A stretch of DNA of 64,000 bases from Paraburkholderia gardini (lineage in GTDB: Bacteria > Pseudomonadota > Gammaproteobacteria > Burkholderiales > Burkholderiaceae). Below, piece after piece: positions 56,074-64,000 of the stretch. Where the stretch lies: assembly GCF_907164575.1 (NCBI RefSeq), contig NZ_CAJQYY010000003.1, positions 62,001 to 126,000 on the forward strand. The letters run 5' to 3'. The position numbers and the translations under genes are program-made. Every line of letters starts with the position of its first letter. Position 1 is the first letter of the stretch. The notes below the pieces were generated by a model that saw nothing but the letters and a program-made list of their open reading frames with translations, ran no database searches and was not told the DNA's origin.

Positions 56074-56451
56074 CTAAAACCCGGGATACCTGCGCATTGC
56101 ACAGCCGAAAGCTCCAGCCGGAAAATCCCGGCTGCCACGTGGCGATCCTGCATTCTTCGTCGCGCGGATCTGAGGCGGCCAACCCAGCAACCTGACAACG
56201 CTTTCGCCATCTCGATTCGCGCCTTTGCGGTCAGACCGTCGAAGCCACGAGCGGCATCCTCGCGCGCGACCCACGTTGCGCCATCGCCCCATCCAGTCAA
56301 TACGACAACTGATGTGCATTTCCCTGTTCGCGATCAAATTCCGCCTACGCGCTCTTTCGTAGAATCCGGCGGGATACGCACCTGAGTGCGTGGGTTGCGG
56401 GTTGCGAAGACAAGGCGAATTCCGCAAGGGCTCAATGAAAAGCAGGTGAAT

Positions 56452-57348
56452 ATGATGAACAAGGGAGTCCTTAAAACCAGGGTGCTGATACCCCTGGGGG
56501 GCGCACTGGCCACATGTCTTTCCGGGTGCGGCAAGCTCGACGTGCTCGACCCGAAAGGCAGCATCGGGGTAGCGGAAAAATCCCTGATTGGCACGGCGAC
56601 CTTCACGATGTTGATCGTCGTCGTGCCCGTCATCCTGATGACACTATGGTTTGCGTGGCACTACCGTGCGAGCAACCATCGGGCGAAGTACGCGCCGAAG
56701 TGGGCGCATTCCACGGCGATCGAAGTCGTTATCTGGACGGTGCCGTCCATCATCATCCTGTGTCTCGGGGTGCTGACCTGGAAGACGACGCACGAACTCG
56801 ATCCCTACCGGCCAATCGAGTCGGCGGTCAAGCCGATCAACGTTGAAGTGGTCGCGCTCGACTGGAAATGGCTCTTCATTTACCCGGATCTCGGCATTGC
56901 ATCGGTCAATCAGCTGGCCTTCCCGGTCGGTACACCGGTGCACTTCATGATCACGTCCGATTCCGTCATGAACTCGTTCTTCATCCCGCAACTGGGCAGC
57001 CAGATCTACGCGATGGCGGGGATGCAGACGCAACTGCACCTGGTTGCGGACGAAGCAGGCGATTACGCCGGCGTGTCGGCCAATTTCAGCGGCAAGGGGT
57101 TTTCCGACATGAAATTCCGCGCGCTCGCCACCAGCCCCGAGCAGTTCAACGCGTGGGTGCAAACGGTCAAGGGGTCGTCCAGCCGGCTCGACATGAACGA
57201 ATACAACACGGTCGCGCAACCGGGCGAGAAGGAGCCTGTGCGCTACTTCTCCTCGATCGACCCGCGACTGTTCCACAACATCATCGCGAAATACAACAAC
57301 GGCAACGTTCTCGATTTGCAGAACAGCAATTGCAGTACGAAGGGGTAA
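56452..57348 (+). CDS. cyoA: Cytochrome bo3 ubiquinol oxidase subunit II
   Basis: 298 residues. Lipoprotein signal with lipobox LSGC (Cys26), two transmembrane helices (about 42-65 and 85-105) and a periplasmic cupredoxin-like domain. The block DSVMNSFFIPQLGSQIYAM lacks the CuA cysteine ligands, which marks a quinol, not a cytochrome c, oxidase. AGGTGA precedes ATG 56452. First gene of cyoABCD, three bases before cyoB. Confidence 0.95.
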   Translation: MMNKGVLKTRVLIPLGGALATCLSGCGKLDVLDPKGSIGVAEKSLIGTATFTMLIVVVPVILMTLWFAWHYRASNHRAKYAPKWAHSTAIEVVIWTVPSIIILCLGVLTWKTTHELDPYRPIESAVKPINVEVVALDWKWLFIYPDLGIASVNQLAFPVGTPVHFMITSDSVMNSFFIPQLGSQIYAMAGMQTQLHLVADEAGDYAGVSANFSGKGFSDMKFRALATSPEQFNAWVQTVKGSSSRLDMNEYNTVAQPGEKEPVRYFSSIDPRLFHNIIAKYNNGNVLDLQNSNCSTKG

Positions 57349-57351
57349 CAC

Positions 57352-59361
57352 ATGTTCGGAAAACTGACACTTTCGGCGATTCCGTTCGATCAGCCCATCA
57401 TCATGGGCGCGGGCGCCCTGATGGCGATCCTCGTCATCGCCACGCTCGTCGCATTGACGTGGTTCGGCAAGTGGAAATGGCTGTGGAGCGAGTGGATCAC
57501 CAGCGTCGATCACAAGAAGATCGGCGTGATGTACATCGTGGTCGCCGTACTGATGCTCGTGCGCGGCTTTGTCGACGCGGTAATGATGCGCCTGCAACTG
57601 GCGCTCGCCTACGATTCGCCGGGCTACCTGCCTCCGCATCACTACGACCAGATCTTCACGGCGCACGGCGTCATCATGATCTTCTTCATGGCGATGGCGC
57701 TGATGGTGGGACTGTTCAACCTGATCGTGCCGCTGCAAATCGGTGCCCGTGACGTAGCCTTCCCGTTCCTGAACTCGCTGTCCTTCTGGATGACGGCGAT
57801 CAGCGCCATCCTGATGAACCTGTCGCTGGTGATCGGTGAGTTCGCACAGGTCGGCTGGCTCGCGTATCCACCGTTGTCGGAGCTGCAGTTCAGTCCAGGC
57901 GTGGGAGTCGACTACTACATCTGGAGCCTGCAACTGTCGGGCGTCGGCACGCTGATTACGGCAATCAACTTCTTCGTGACGATCATCCGCATGCGCGCAC
58001 CCGGCATGTCGCTGATGAAAATGCCCGTGTTCACGTGGACCGCGCTGTGTTCGAACGTACTCATCATGGCGACGTTCCCGATTCTCACCATTGCGCTGGC
58101 GCTGCTCGGTCTGGACCGTTACCTCGGCATGCACTTCTTCACGAACGATGCCGGCGGCAACGCAATGATGTATCTGAACCTGATCTGGGCATGGGGTCAC
58201 CCCGAGGTCTATATCCTGGTTTTGCCGGCGTTCGGCATTTATTCCGAAGTCATCGCAACGTTCGCAAAAAAGCCGCTGTTCGGCTACCGGACAATGGTGT
58301 ACGCATCCTGCGTGATCACGGTGCTGGCGTTCCTCGTGTGGCTGCATCACTTCTTCACGATGGGCTCCGGCGCGGACGTCAACGCGTTCTTCGGCATTAT
58401 GACGATGGTCATTGCCATTCCGACCGGCGTGAAAGTATTCAACTGGCTGTTCACGATCTATCGCGGCCGCCTCGAATTTTCTGCTCCGGTACTGTGGACG
58501 ATCGGCTTCATGATCACGTTCACGATCGGCGGCATGACGGGCGTGATGATGGCGATTCCTGGCGCGGACTTTGTGCTGCACAACAGCCTGTTCCTGATCG
58601 CTCACTTCCATAACGCGATCATCGGCGGCGTGGTGTTCGGCTATCTGGCGGGGGTCCATTACTGGTTTCCGAAAGCGTTCGGCTTCAGGCTGAACGAGAA
58701 GCTCGGCAAGTGCGCATTCTGGTTCTGGTTCGTCGGCTTCTACGTGTCCTTCATGCCGCTCTATGTACTCGGCTTCATGGGCATGACGCGGCGTCTGAAC
58801 CACTATGACAACCCGGCATGGCAGCCGTGGCTGATCGTCGCCGCGTGCGGCGTGGTGTTGATCGCGCTCGGTGTGGTGTGTCAGGTCGCCCAGGTGGTAG
58901 TGAGCGTGCGTAACCGCAAATTGCCGGAATACCGCGACCTGACGGGCGATCCATGGGGTGGCCGTACGCTTGAATGGGCCACGTCGTCGCCGCCGCCTGT
59001 CTACAACTTCGCGACCATTCCCGTGGTCCATGAACTCGACGCGTTCGCGCACATGAAGGAACACGGGCAGGGCCTCGGCAAGGATGCGGTATACGGTGCA
59101 ATTCATATGCCGTCCAACACCAGTGCAGGGTTCCTGATCGGCATGTTCAGCCTTGTGCTGGGTTTTGCCGGTGTATGGCACATCACATGGCTCGCGGTCG
59201 TTGCGCTCGTTGCCATCATGGCTACCGTAATCGGTCGCAGCTTCGGCGACAACGACGGCTACACCATTTCCGTCGAAACGGTGCGGGCGATCGAAGAGAA
59301 ACAAGGAGCGGCAATGCATGGGAAACGTGAAAGCGTGCGCGCTGCCGCGGAGGTCATCTGA
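57352..59361 (+). CDS. cyoB: Cytochrome bo3 ubiquinol oxidase subunit I
   Basis: 669 residues, fifteen or so helices. Haem-copper motifs are intact: WGHPEVY with the CuB His and cross-linked Tyr, HHFFTMG with two CuB His, and [10 protein letters not shown] with the haem ligands. The N-terminal extra helices and quinol-binding features are those of CyoB. It reduces O2 to water and pumps protons. Overlaps cyoC by one base (stop TGA/ATG). Confidence 0.97.
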   Translation: MFGKLTLSAIPFDQPIIMGAGALMAILVIATLVALTWFGKWKWLWSEWITSVDHKKIGVMYIVVAVLMLVRGFVDAVMMRLQLALAYDSPGYLPPHHYDQIFTAHGVIMIFFMAMALMVGLFNLIVPLQIGARDVAFPFLNSLSFWMTAISAILMNLSLVIGEFAQVGWLAYPPLSELQFSPGVGVDYYIWSLQLSGVGTLITAINFFVTIIRMRAPGMSLMKMPVFTWTALCSNVLIMATFPILTIALALLGLDRYLGMHFFTNDAGGNAMMYLNLIWAWGHPEVYILVLPAFGIYSEVIATFAKKPLFGYRTMVYASCVITVLAFLVWLHHFFTMGSGADVNAFFGIMTMVIAIPTGVKVFNWLFTIYRGRLEFSAPVLWTIGFMITFTIGGMTGVMMAIPGADFVLHNSLFLIAHFHNAIIGGVVFGYLAGVHYWFPKAFGFRLNEKLGKCAFWFWFVGFYVSFMPLYVLGFMGMTRRLNHYDNPAWQPWLIVAACGVVLIALGVVCQVAQVVVSVRNRKLPEYRDLTGDPWGGRTLEWATSSPPPVYNFATIPVVHELDAFAHMKEHGQGLGKDAVYGAIHMPSNTSAGFLIGMFSLVLGFAGVWHITWLAVVALVAIMATVIGRSFGDNDGYTISVETVRAIEEKQGAAMHGKRESVRAAAEVI

Positions 59362-59969
59362 TGCTGCAAAAAACCAATCTCGCCACGCTGGCCGAACAGG
59401 AAAGCGAACACGCCCCCTCTCATTCGGTATTTGGCTTCTGGCTGTATCTCATGACCGACTGCGTGCTGTTCGCGTCGTTGTTTGCGGTGTTCGCCGTGAT
59501 GGCGCATCAATTCGGGGGCGGTCCATCCGGCAAGGATCTGTTTGACATTCCGGGGGTGGCGCTGGAAACCGCGGTGCTGCTGCTGAGCAGCATCACCTAC
59601 GGTTTTGCGATGCTCGGCGCGCACAGGCGCAAGTCGGGTGTCGTGCTGGGCTGGCTGGCCGTTACGTTTGTGCTCGGTCTCGCGTTTCTCTGGTTCGAAC
59701 TGAATGAGTTTTCGCACATGATTGCCGAGGGCGCCGGTCCTGGCCGCAGTGCGTTTCTTTCGTCATTTTTCACGCTGGTCGGCACGCACGGCTTGCATGT
59801 GACGGTTGGCCTCATATGGATGATCGTGCTGGCCGTGCAGATCGTCCTCAAGCCCGAACTGTCGGAACGGGAAATTACGCGACTCACGTGCCTGAGTCTC
59901 TTCTGGCACTTTCTCGACATCGTGTGGATCTGTGTCTTTTCATTTGTCTATCTTGGGAGCGTGCTCTAA
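59361..59969 (+). CDS. cyoC: Cytochrome bo3 ubiquinol oxidase subunit III
   Basis: 202 residues, five transmembrane helices. SHSVFGFWLYLMTDCVLFASLF opens the first helix; AFLSSFFTLVGTHGLHVTVGLIWM (in parts) and LFWHFLDIVWICVFSFVYLG at the C terminus are typical of CyoC. It stabilises subunit I. One-base overlap with cyoB and no gap to cyoD. Confidence 0.96.
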   Translation: MLQKTNLATLAEQESEHAPSHSVFGFWLYLMTDCVLFASLFAVFAVMAHQFGGGPSGKDLFDIPGVALETAVLLLSSITYGFAMLGAHRRKSGVVLGWLAVTFVLGLAFLWFELNEFSHMIAEGAGPGRSAFLSSFFTLVGTHGLHVTVGLIWMIVLAVQIVLKPELSEREITRLTCLSLFWHFLDIVWICVFSFVYLGSVL

Positions 59970-60302
59970 ATGGCGCATACGCAATCGCTGCATGAAGAAG
60001 AGGGGCACGGCAGCCTTTCTGGCTATATCACCGGATTCGTCATCGCTGTGCTGCTAACGGCGGCGTCGTTCGGACTGGTCATGCGCGGCGCTTTGCCGCC
60101 GCAGTCGGCGATGCTTGTGCTGGCCGTGCTCGCACTCGTGCAGATCGTCGTCCATCTGGTGTTTTTCCTGCACCTGAACACGTCGTCCGGTCAACGCTGG
60201 AACGTGATGGCGCTGTGCTATACCGCAGTGGCCTCGGTCATCCTGATCGGCGGCACGGTATGGGTGATGCACAACGTCAGCATGAACATGATGTCCCGCT
60301 AA
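59970..60302 (+). CDS. cyoD: Cytochrome bo3 ubiquinol oxidase subunit IV
   Basis: 110 residues with three transmembrane helices (about 20-40, 46-68, 80-103). LVFFLHLNTSSGQRWNVMALCYTA is the conserved loop after helix 2. It helps assemble the oxidase. It is the last gene of the visible operon; the protohaem farnesyltransferase gene cyoE does not follow, so haem O must be made by an enzyme encoded elsewhere. Confidence 0.95.
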   Translation: MAHTQSLHEEEGHGSLSGYITGFVIAVLLTAASFGLVMRGALPPQSAMLVLAVLALVQIVVHLVFFLHLNTSSGQRWNVMALCYTAVASVILIGGTVWVMHNVSMNMMSR

Positions 60303-60829
60303 AGCCGCGCGTCTGGCTACCGCCGCTCAAAATAAAACGCCTGACGCTTCAACGAGAATTGCCTTGATGCTGGACAGGCGACCGGGAACGCCTGCCCTTC
60401 CCGGTCGACGAGGCACAATGCGAGTGCCAGACGCGCAGGCAGCGTGTGCCAGCGCGTTTGCGCGCATGCCCACAGCGAAAACGGCTGGCGCAAGCTGGAA
60501 CACGGTGCTCCACGGCCCGTAACAGGGGCCCGCGCCGTCCGGTCACCGTGATTCCCTGGAATGATCCTTGCGGCGGCGCGCGCCGTCACCTATAACTTCC
60601 GAAGATATCGCTTTCCCGGATCTGCCCGTCGCGCACCGTCGGGCATTGTTTTGTGCGTCGCCCAGTATGCGTTTGCTGTCGTCAACAACATCGTTATAAA
60701 AGCAGACATGAACGGATCGCGGCGTTTGACCGGCTTGCCGGTCACGCAGGGTTGGGTTCACGCCGCGCATCGGTTGACCGATCGAATTAAAACAGGCCGT
60801 TCAACACAACCGAAACAAGCGAGGACACC
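60303..60829. other. Intergenic region between cyoD and the MscS gene
   Basis: About 525 bases with no well-supported gene. Open frames on the minus strand at 60317-60589 have no convincing ribosome-binding site or recognisable domain. It should contain the mscS promoter. Confidence 0.4.
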
Positions 60830-61642
60830 GTGGATCTCGAAACCGTACGCGTATTCATCATGACCCGTGGCATCGACTTCGGCACGAAGGTGCTCGGAGC
60901 GATCGTGTTGTGGATTATCGGGCGCTGGGTCATCACGCTGATCACCGGGCTGCTGCGCAAGGTTCTCGCGCGTAACGGGCGCGTCGATCCGACGCTCGCG
61001 CACTACCTCGCCTCGATTCTCGGTGCCTTGCTGAACCTGCTGCTGATCCTCGCCGTGCTGCAGGTGTTCGGTGTGCAGACGACGTCGTTCGCCGCGCTGC
61101 TCGCCGGCCTCGGTCTTGCAATCGGCACGGCGTGGGGCGGTCTGCTCGCGCACTTCGCGGCGGGCATCTTCATGCAGGTGCTGCGGCCTTTCAAGGTCGG
61201 CGACTTCGTGACCGCCGGCGGCGTGACGGGCACGGTCAGCGAGCTTGGCCTCTTCGGCACGACGATCGTGACGCCGGACAACGTCACGACCATCATCGGC
61301 AACAACAAGATCTTCTCCGACACGATCTCGAACTACAGCGTGTTGCCCGTACGCCGTGTCGAACTGACGGCGAAGGTCGCGAACGGCGTCGATCCCATCG
61401 ATGCGGCGAACCGCCTGCGCGCCGCGATCGCGAAGGTTCCGAACGTGGCGGAGACGCCCGCGCCGGATATCGAAGTGCTGTCGTTCACGCCGGAAGGGCC
61501 GCTGCTCTGCGTGCGGCCGTATGCGCATACAAACGACTACTGGCAGGTCTATTTCGACACGAACCGCGCGATCATCGAGACGTTCAGGGAAGCCGGCTAT
61601 CCGACGCCCGAGACGCCCGTGGTGCGCCGCACGGCGACCTGA
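60830..61642 (+). CDS. MscS-family small-conductance mechanosensitive channel
   Basis: 270 residues. Three transmembrane helices (about 19-38, 62-83, 88-113); the pore helix is GLAIGTAWGGLLAHFAAGIF followed by MQVLRPFKVGDFVTAGGVTGTV, the conserved MscS domain. The cytoplasmic beta and a/b domains follow (about 125-265). It opens on osmotic downshock and releases solutes. GTG start with GAGGA six bases upstream. Single gene, convergent with dedA and separated by a terminator. Confidence 0.92.
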   Translation: MDLETVRVFIMTRGIDFGTKVLGAIVLWIIGRWVITLITGLLRKVLARNGRVDPTLAHYLASILGALLNLLLILAVLQVFGVQTTSFAALLAGLGLAIGTAWGGLLAHFAAGIFMQVLRPFKVGDFVTAGGVTGTVSELGLFGTTIVTPDNVTTIIGNNKIFSDTISNYSVLPVRRVELTAKVANGVDPIDAANRLRAAIAKVPNVAETPAPDIEVLSFTPEGPLLCVRPYAHTNDYWQVYFDTNRAIIETFREAGYPTPETPVVRRTAT

Positions 61643-61717
61643 CCGAACGCGCCGCCGGACGTACGCAACGCCGCCCCGTCGGGCGAGTGCGAGGGTCCAG
61701 GGGCGCAAGGCCAAAAA

Positions 61718-61749
61718 AACGGCGTCGCGGTTCACACTGCGACGCCGTT
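61718..61749 (-). terminator. Rho-independent terminator downstream of the dedA gene
   Basis: AACGGCGTCGC and GCGACGCCGTT with a 10-base loop, preceded on the plus strand by AAAAAAA, so that the T-run reads on the minus strand. Confidence 0.85.
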
Positions 61750-61786
61750 CCTTATTCCCACCGCGCTCGGCTGGCGAGCCGTGGCG

Positions 61787-62473
61787 TCAATGTCCGCCGG
61801 GCTTGCGCGCGGTGTTTACGGTTGAATCCCTGCGCATCATCTTCCACAGCGCGCCCAGCACGACCGGCACGATCGCGGCACCGATACCCACCAGCACGAT
61901 CACGTTCAGATACTGGCGAATGAACGGAATATTGCCGAAGAAATAACCGAGCAGCACGAGCAGCAGCACCCAGAACAGCGCGCCCGCGAAATTGAAGAGC
62001 TGGAAACGTCGCGCGCTCATCGCCGACGCGCCCGCCACGAACGGCGCAAACGTGCGCACCACCGGAATGAAACGCGCGAGGACGATGGTCTTGCCACCAT
62101 GCTTCTCGTAGAAGTCATGCGTCTTCTGAAGCGCTGCGCGATCGAGAAAGCGGTCGAGCCCCGGTATGTGGGTGTTGAACACCTTCGGACCGATAGCCCG
62201 GCCGATCATGTAGTTGACGGTATTGCCAAGCACTGCTGCAACGAGCAGCAGGCCGATCAGCAGCGGCAGGCTCATCTCGCCCGTCGCGCAGAACGCGCCG
62301 CCGATAAACAGCAGCGAATCGCCCGGCAGGAACGGCAGCACGACCAGCCCCGTTTCACAGAAGACGATCAGGAAAAGCACGGCATAGACCCACATGCCGT
62401 ATTGATGGATGAACACACCCAGAAACTTGTCGATGTGCAGGACAAGGTTGAAGAACTGTAGCAGCGTGTCCAA
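61787..62473 (-). CDS. DedA-family membrane protein
   Basis: 228 residues from a TTG start at 62473 with AAGGA upstream; an upstream ATG (62545) would add 24 residues unlike the family. FCETGLVVLPFLPGDSLLFIGG holds the family's re-entrant ExxGxxxPxPGE-like segment, and ARFIPVVRTFAPFVAGAS the second conserved motif. DedA proteins are thought to move phospholipid carriers such as undecaprenyl phosphate and to protect against envelope stress. Five or six helices; it lies divergent from mutL. Confidence 0.9.
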   Translation of the reverse strand: MDTLLQFFNLVLHIDKFLGVFIHQYGMWVYAVLFLIVFCETGLVVLPFLPGDSLLFIGGAFCATGEMSLPLLIGLLLVAAVLGNTVNYMIGRAIGPKVFNTHIPGLDRFLDRAALQKTHDFYEKHGGKTIVLARFIPVVRTFAPFVAGASAMSARRFQLFNFAGALFWVLLLVLLGYFFGNIPFIRQYLNVIVLVGIGAAIVPVVLGALWKMMRRDSTVNTARKPGGH

Positions 62474-62643
62474 AAAGCGTCCTTTATATGCAGAGTGAGA
62501 CGGGCAGCGAAACTGTGCCCGAAACGGTGAAATTGACTGCGCCATGATACCGAAAGTGCCCGCCGGGCTGAATTAATTGGGTACGCGCGGCCACACCCGG
62601 AGGCTGAAAGAGGCACCGCGCGCCAAATCGCTATAATTTCGAC

Positions 62644-64000
62644 ATGTCCGAATTCTCCGAAAATCCCGGCGCGGCCGTGGCGCCCGCTACGTCCGCTTCA
62701 CCCGTCCCGCGCCCGTTGCGCGCGATCCAGCCCCTGCCCGACCAGCTGATCAGCCAGATTGCCGCCGGCGAAGTGGTCGAGCGGCCGGCTTCGGTGGTGA
62801 AGGAATTGCTGGAGAACGCGCTCGACGCCGGCGCGACGACGCTGCGCATCGTGCTCGACGAAGGCGGCGTCAAGCGCATTTCGATCACCGACGACGGCTG
62901 CGGCATCCCCGAAAACGAGTTGCCGCTAGCCTTGCTGCGCCACGCGACGAGCAAGATCCGCTCGCTCGCCGAACTCGAAGCGGTCGCAACGCTCGGGTTT
63001 CGCGGCGAAGCGCTGGCTTCGATTGCATCGGTGGCGGAGATGTTCATCACGAGCCGCACGGCGAGCGCGCCGCACGCGGTGCGCATCGATGCGCAGACCG
63101 GCGCGCTGACGCCCGCGGCCGGCACGCAGGGCACCACCATCGAAGTGCGCGAACTGTATTTCAACACGCCCGCGCGACGCAAATTCCTGAAGAGCGAGCA
63201 GACCGAACTCGGTCATTGCCTTGAGATGATCCGCCGCTCGGCGCTCGCGCGGCCAGACGTCGCGATTTCGGTGCTGCATAACGGCCGCGCCATCGAGCAC
63301 TGGAACGCCACCGATCCGGCGACGCGCGTCTCGAAGATTCTCGGCGAAACGTTCGCGACAGCGCATCTGCCGCTGGATGAATCGGCCGGGCCACTTGCGG
63401 TCTACGGATGCGCGGGGCTGCCGACCGCGAGTCGTGGCCGGGCGGACCAGCAGTATTTCTTCGTCAACGGCCGCTTCGTGCGCGACAAGCTGCTCACCCA
63501 CGCGGCGCGCGCCGCGTACGAGGACGTGCTGCACGGCGACCGCTACCCGTCGTACGTGCTGTTTCTCGATCTGCCGCCCCAGGCCGTCGACGTGAACGTG
63601 CATCCGTCGAAGATCGAAGTGCGGTTCCGCGATTCGCGCTCGATTCACCAGTTCGTGTTTCACGCCGTGCAGCGCGCGCTGGCGCGACACGCGGGCGCTT
63701 CGCCGGAAACGACTGCGGGCGGTCACGCCGCCCATATCGCCCCGATGCCGATGCCCACGCCGAATCCCGCTTCGTTCGGCTCGACGCCGCTCGGCGGCGG
63801 CGGTCTGTCGGACGAAAACGGCGGCAATACGTGGCTGCGCCAGGCGCGCATGACGCAGGGCACGTTGCCGGTTGCTCAACCACTAGCGCTTTACGACGCA
63901 CTCTTCGGCCGCAGGGACACGGGTGCCGGAACATCGTCGGGCACGACCGCGCTCGAAGCGCGCGACGCGGACGGTAACGGCAATGGCATGTCAGCGTTTT
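62644..64000 (+). CDS. mutL: DNA mismatch repair protein MutL (partial, 3' end outside window)
   Basis: The first 452 codons are visible. GHKL ATPase domain at about 27-230: QLISQIAAGEVVERPASVVKELLENALDAG (in parts) has the catalytic Glu in KELLENALDAG, then DDGCGI, RHATSKI and GFRGEAL. The second half has NGRFVRDK and VDVNVHPSKIEVRF of the transducer domain. A low-complexity Gly/Pro linker begins near residue 355. It passes the mismatch signal from MutS to downstream nuclease. The start ATG 62644 precedes an Ala/Pro-rich N-terminal extension of about 30 residues. Confidence 0.97.
   Translation, partial: MSEFSENPGAAVAPATSASPVPRPLRAIQPLPDQLISQIAAGEVVERPASVVKELLENALDAGATTLRIVLDEGGVKRISITDDGCGIPENELPLALLRHATSKIRSLAELEAVATLGFRGEALASIASVAEMFITSRTASAPHAVRIDAQTGALTPAAGTQGTTIEVRELYFNTPARRKFLKSEQTELGHCLEMIRRSALARPDVAISVLHNGRAIEHWNATDPATRVSKILGETFATAHLPLDESAGPLAVYGCAGLPTASRGRADQQYFFVNGRFVRDKLLTHAARAAYEDVLHGDRYPSYVLFLDLPPQAVDVNVHPSKIEVRFRDSRSIHQFVFHAVQRALARHAGASPETTAGGHAAHIAPMPMPTPNPASFGSTPLGGGGLSDENGGNTWLRQARMTQGTLPVAQPLALYDALFGRRDTGAGTSSGTTALEARDADGNGNGMSAF

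Larger units (their letters stand above)
55884..56451. other. Intergenic region downstream of tRNA-Lys, upstream of cyoA
   Basis: About 570 bases without an intact gene. It has the tRNA terminator (55891-55921), then sequence that resembles worn-out coding DNA on the minus strand, including a short transposase-like stretch (56026-56073), and the cyoA promoter region. Confidence 0.5.

Noticed and set aside
55930..56385. Plus-strand frame of 151 codons after tRNA-Lys
   Set aside because: Low-complexity Arg/Ser/Pro translation, overlapping a region that looks like decayed DNA on the opposite strand.
56644..59319. Long minus-strand open frame opposite cyoA and cyoB
   Set aside because: Antisense shadow of the oxidase genes; composition and repeats are not protein-like.
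60317..60589. Minus-strand frame ending beside cyoD (90 codons, GTG start)
   Set aside because: No ribosome-binding site at usable spacing, no known domain, and codon use like a GC-rich non-coding stretch; kept as unsupported.

Overview
The window is a GC-rich, densely packed stretch of a beta-proteobacterial chromosome. The tol-pal locus followed by tRNA-Lys, the hmgA-fahA pair, xdhABC, cyoABCD, the DUF883/YqjE/DUF3318 trio and many protein sequences point to Burkholderiaceae, most likely Paraburkholderia, Caballeronia or Burkholderia. This rests on gene content and order, not on a database match. I see no intact insertion sequence, prophage or CRISPR array. The two ends cut genes: rarD on the left and mutL on the right.

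1-17 kb is a mosaic of short units. It holds rarD, a RcnB-like periplasmic protein, an XRE regulator divergent from an SDR-type reductase, and an acetate block of a Tat-exported HiPIP, a TDT transporter, acs and satP. These are followed by a histidine-rich duplicated protein, an NCS1 permease, NnrU-like and TauE-like membrane proteins, a BON protein, a membrane-anchored TAXI receptor and a DsbA-fold isomerase. Two inverted-repeat boxes of the form TCAC-N3-GTGA, each followed by a perfect stem-loop, bracket the acetate block.

16.5-31 kb carries a LysR regulator and purine oxidation genes (xdhA-xdhB-xdhC), where XdhC lacks its usual N-terminal domain. A YhhS-type MFS transporter and an alanine-glyoxylate-type aminotransferase follow. 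Next is an aspartate module: two different AspT-type antiporters and aspartate 4-decarboxylase. Its expected chemistry is aspartate in, CO2 released, alanine out, which consumes a cytoplasmic proton.

31-42 kb carries a D-2-hydroxyacid dehydrogenase, a crotonase and an MFS exporter. It also holds the end of tyrosine/homogentisate breakdown (hmgA-fahA) and glutaryl-CoA dehydrogenase with a divergent IclR regulator. A degenerate EAL protein lies beside hmgA. Several inverted repeats in divergent promoters look like operators.

42-50 kb has a 1-Cys peroxiredoxin, a stress/membrane trio (DUF883, YqjE-like, DUF3318), a five-gene minor-pilin operon (fimT-pilV-pilW-pilX-pilE, without pilY1), glyA-nrdR and an SDR dehydrogenase.

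50-64 kb is core cell-envelope and respiration: ybgC-tolQ-tolR-tolA-tolB-pal-cpoB, tRNA-Lys(UUU), the cytochrome bo3 ubiquinol oxidase cyoABCD, an MscS channel, a DedA protein and the start of mutL. Nothing here is clearly a new biological system. The most unusual items are the paired box-plus-hairpin elements, the shortened XdhC, the tandem AspT paralogues and the duplicated histidine-rich protein.
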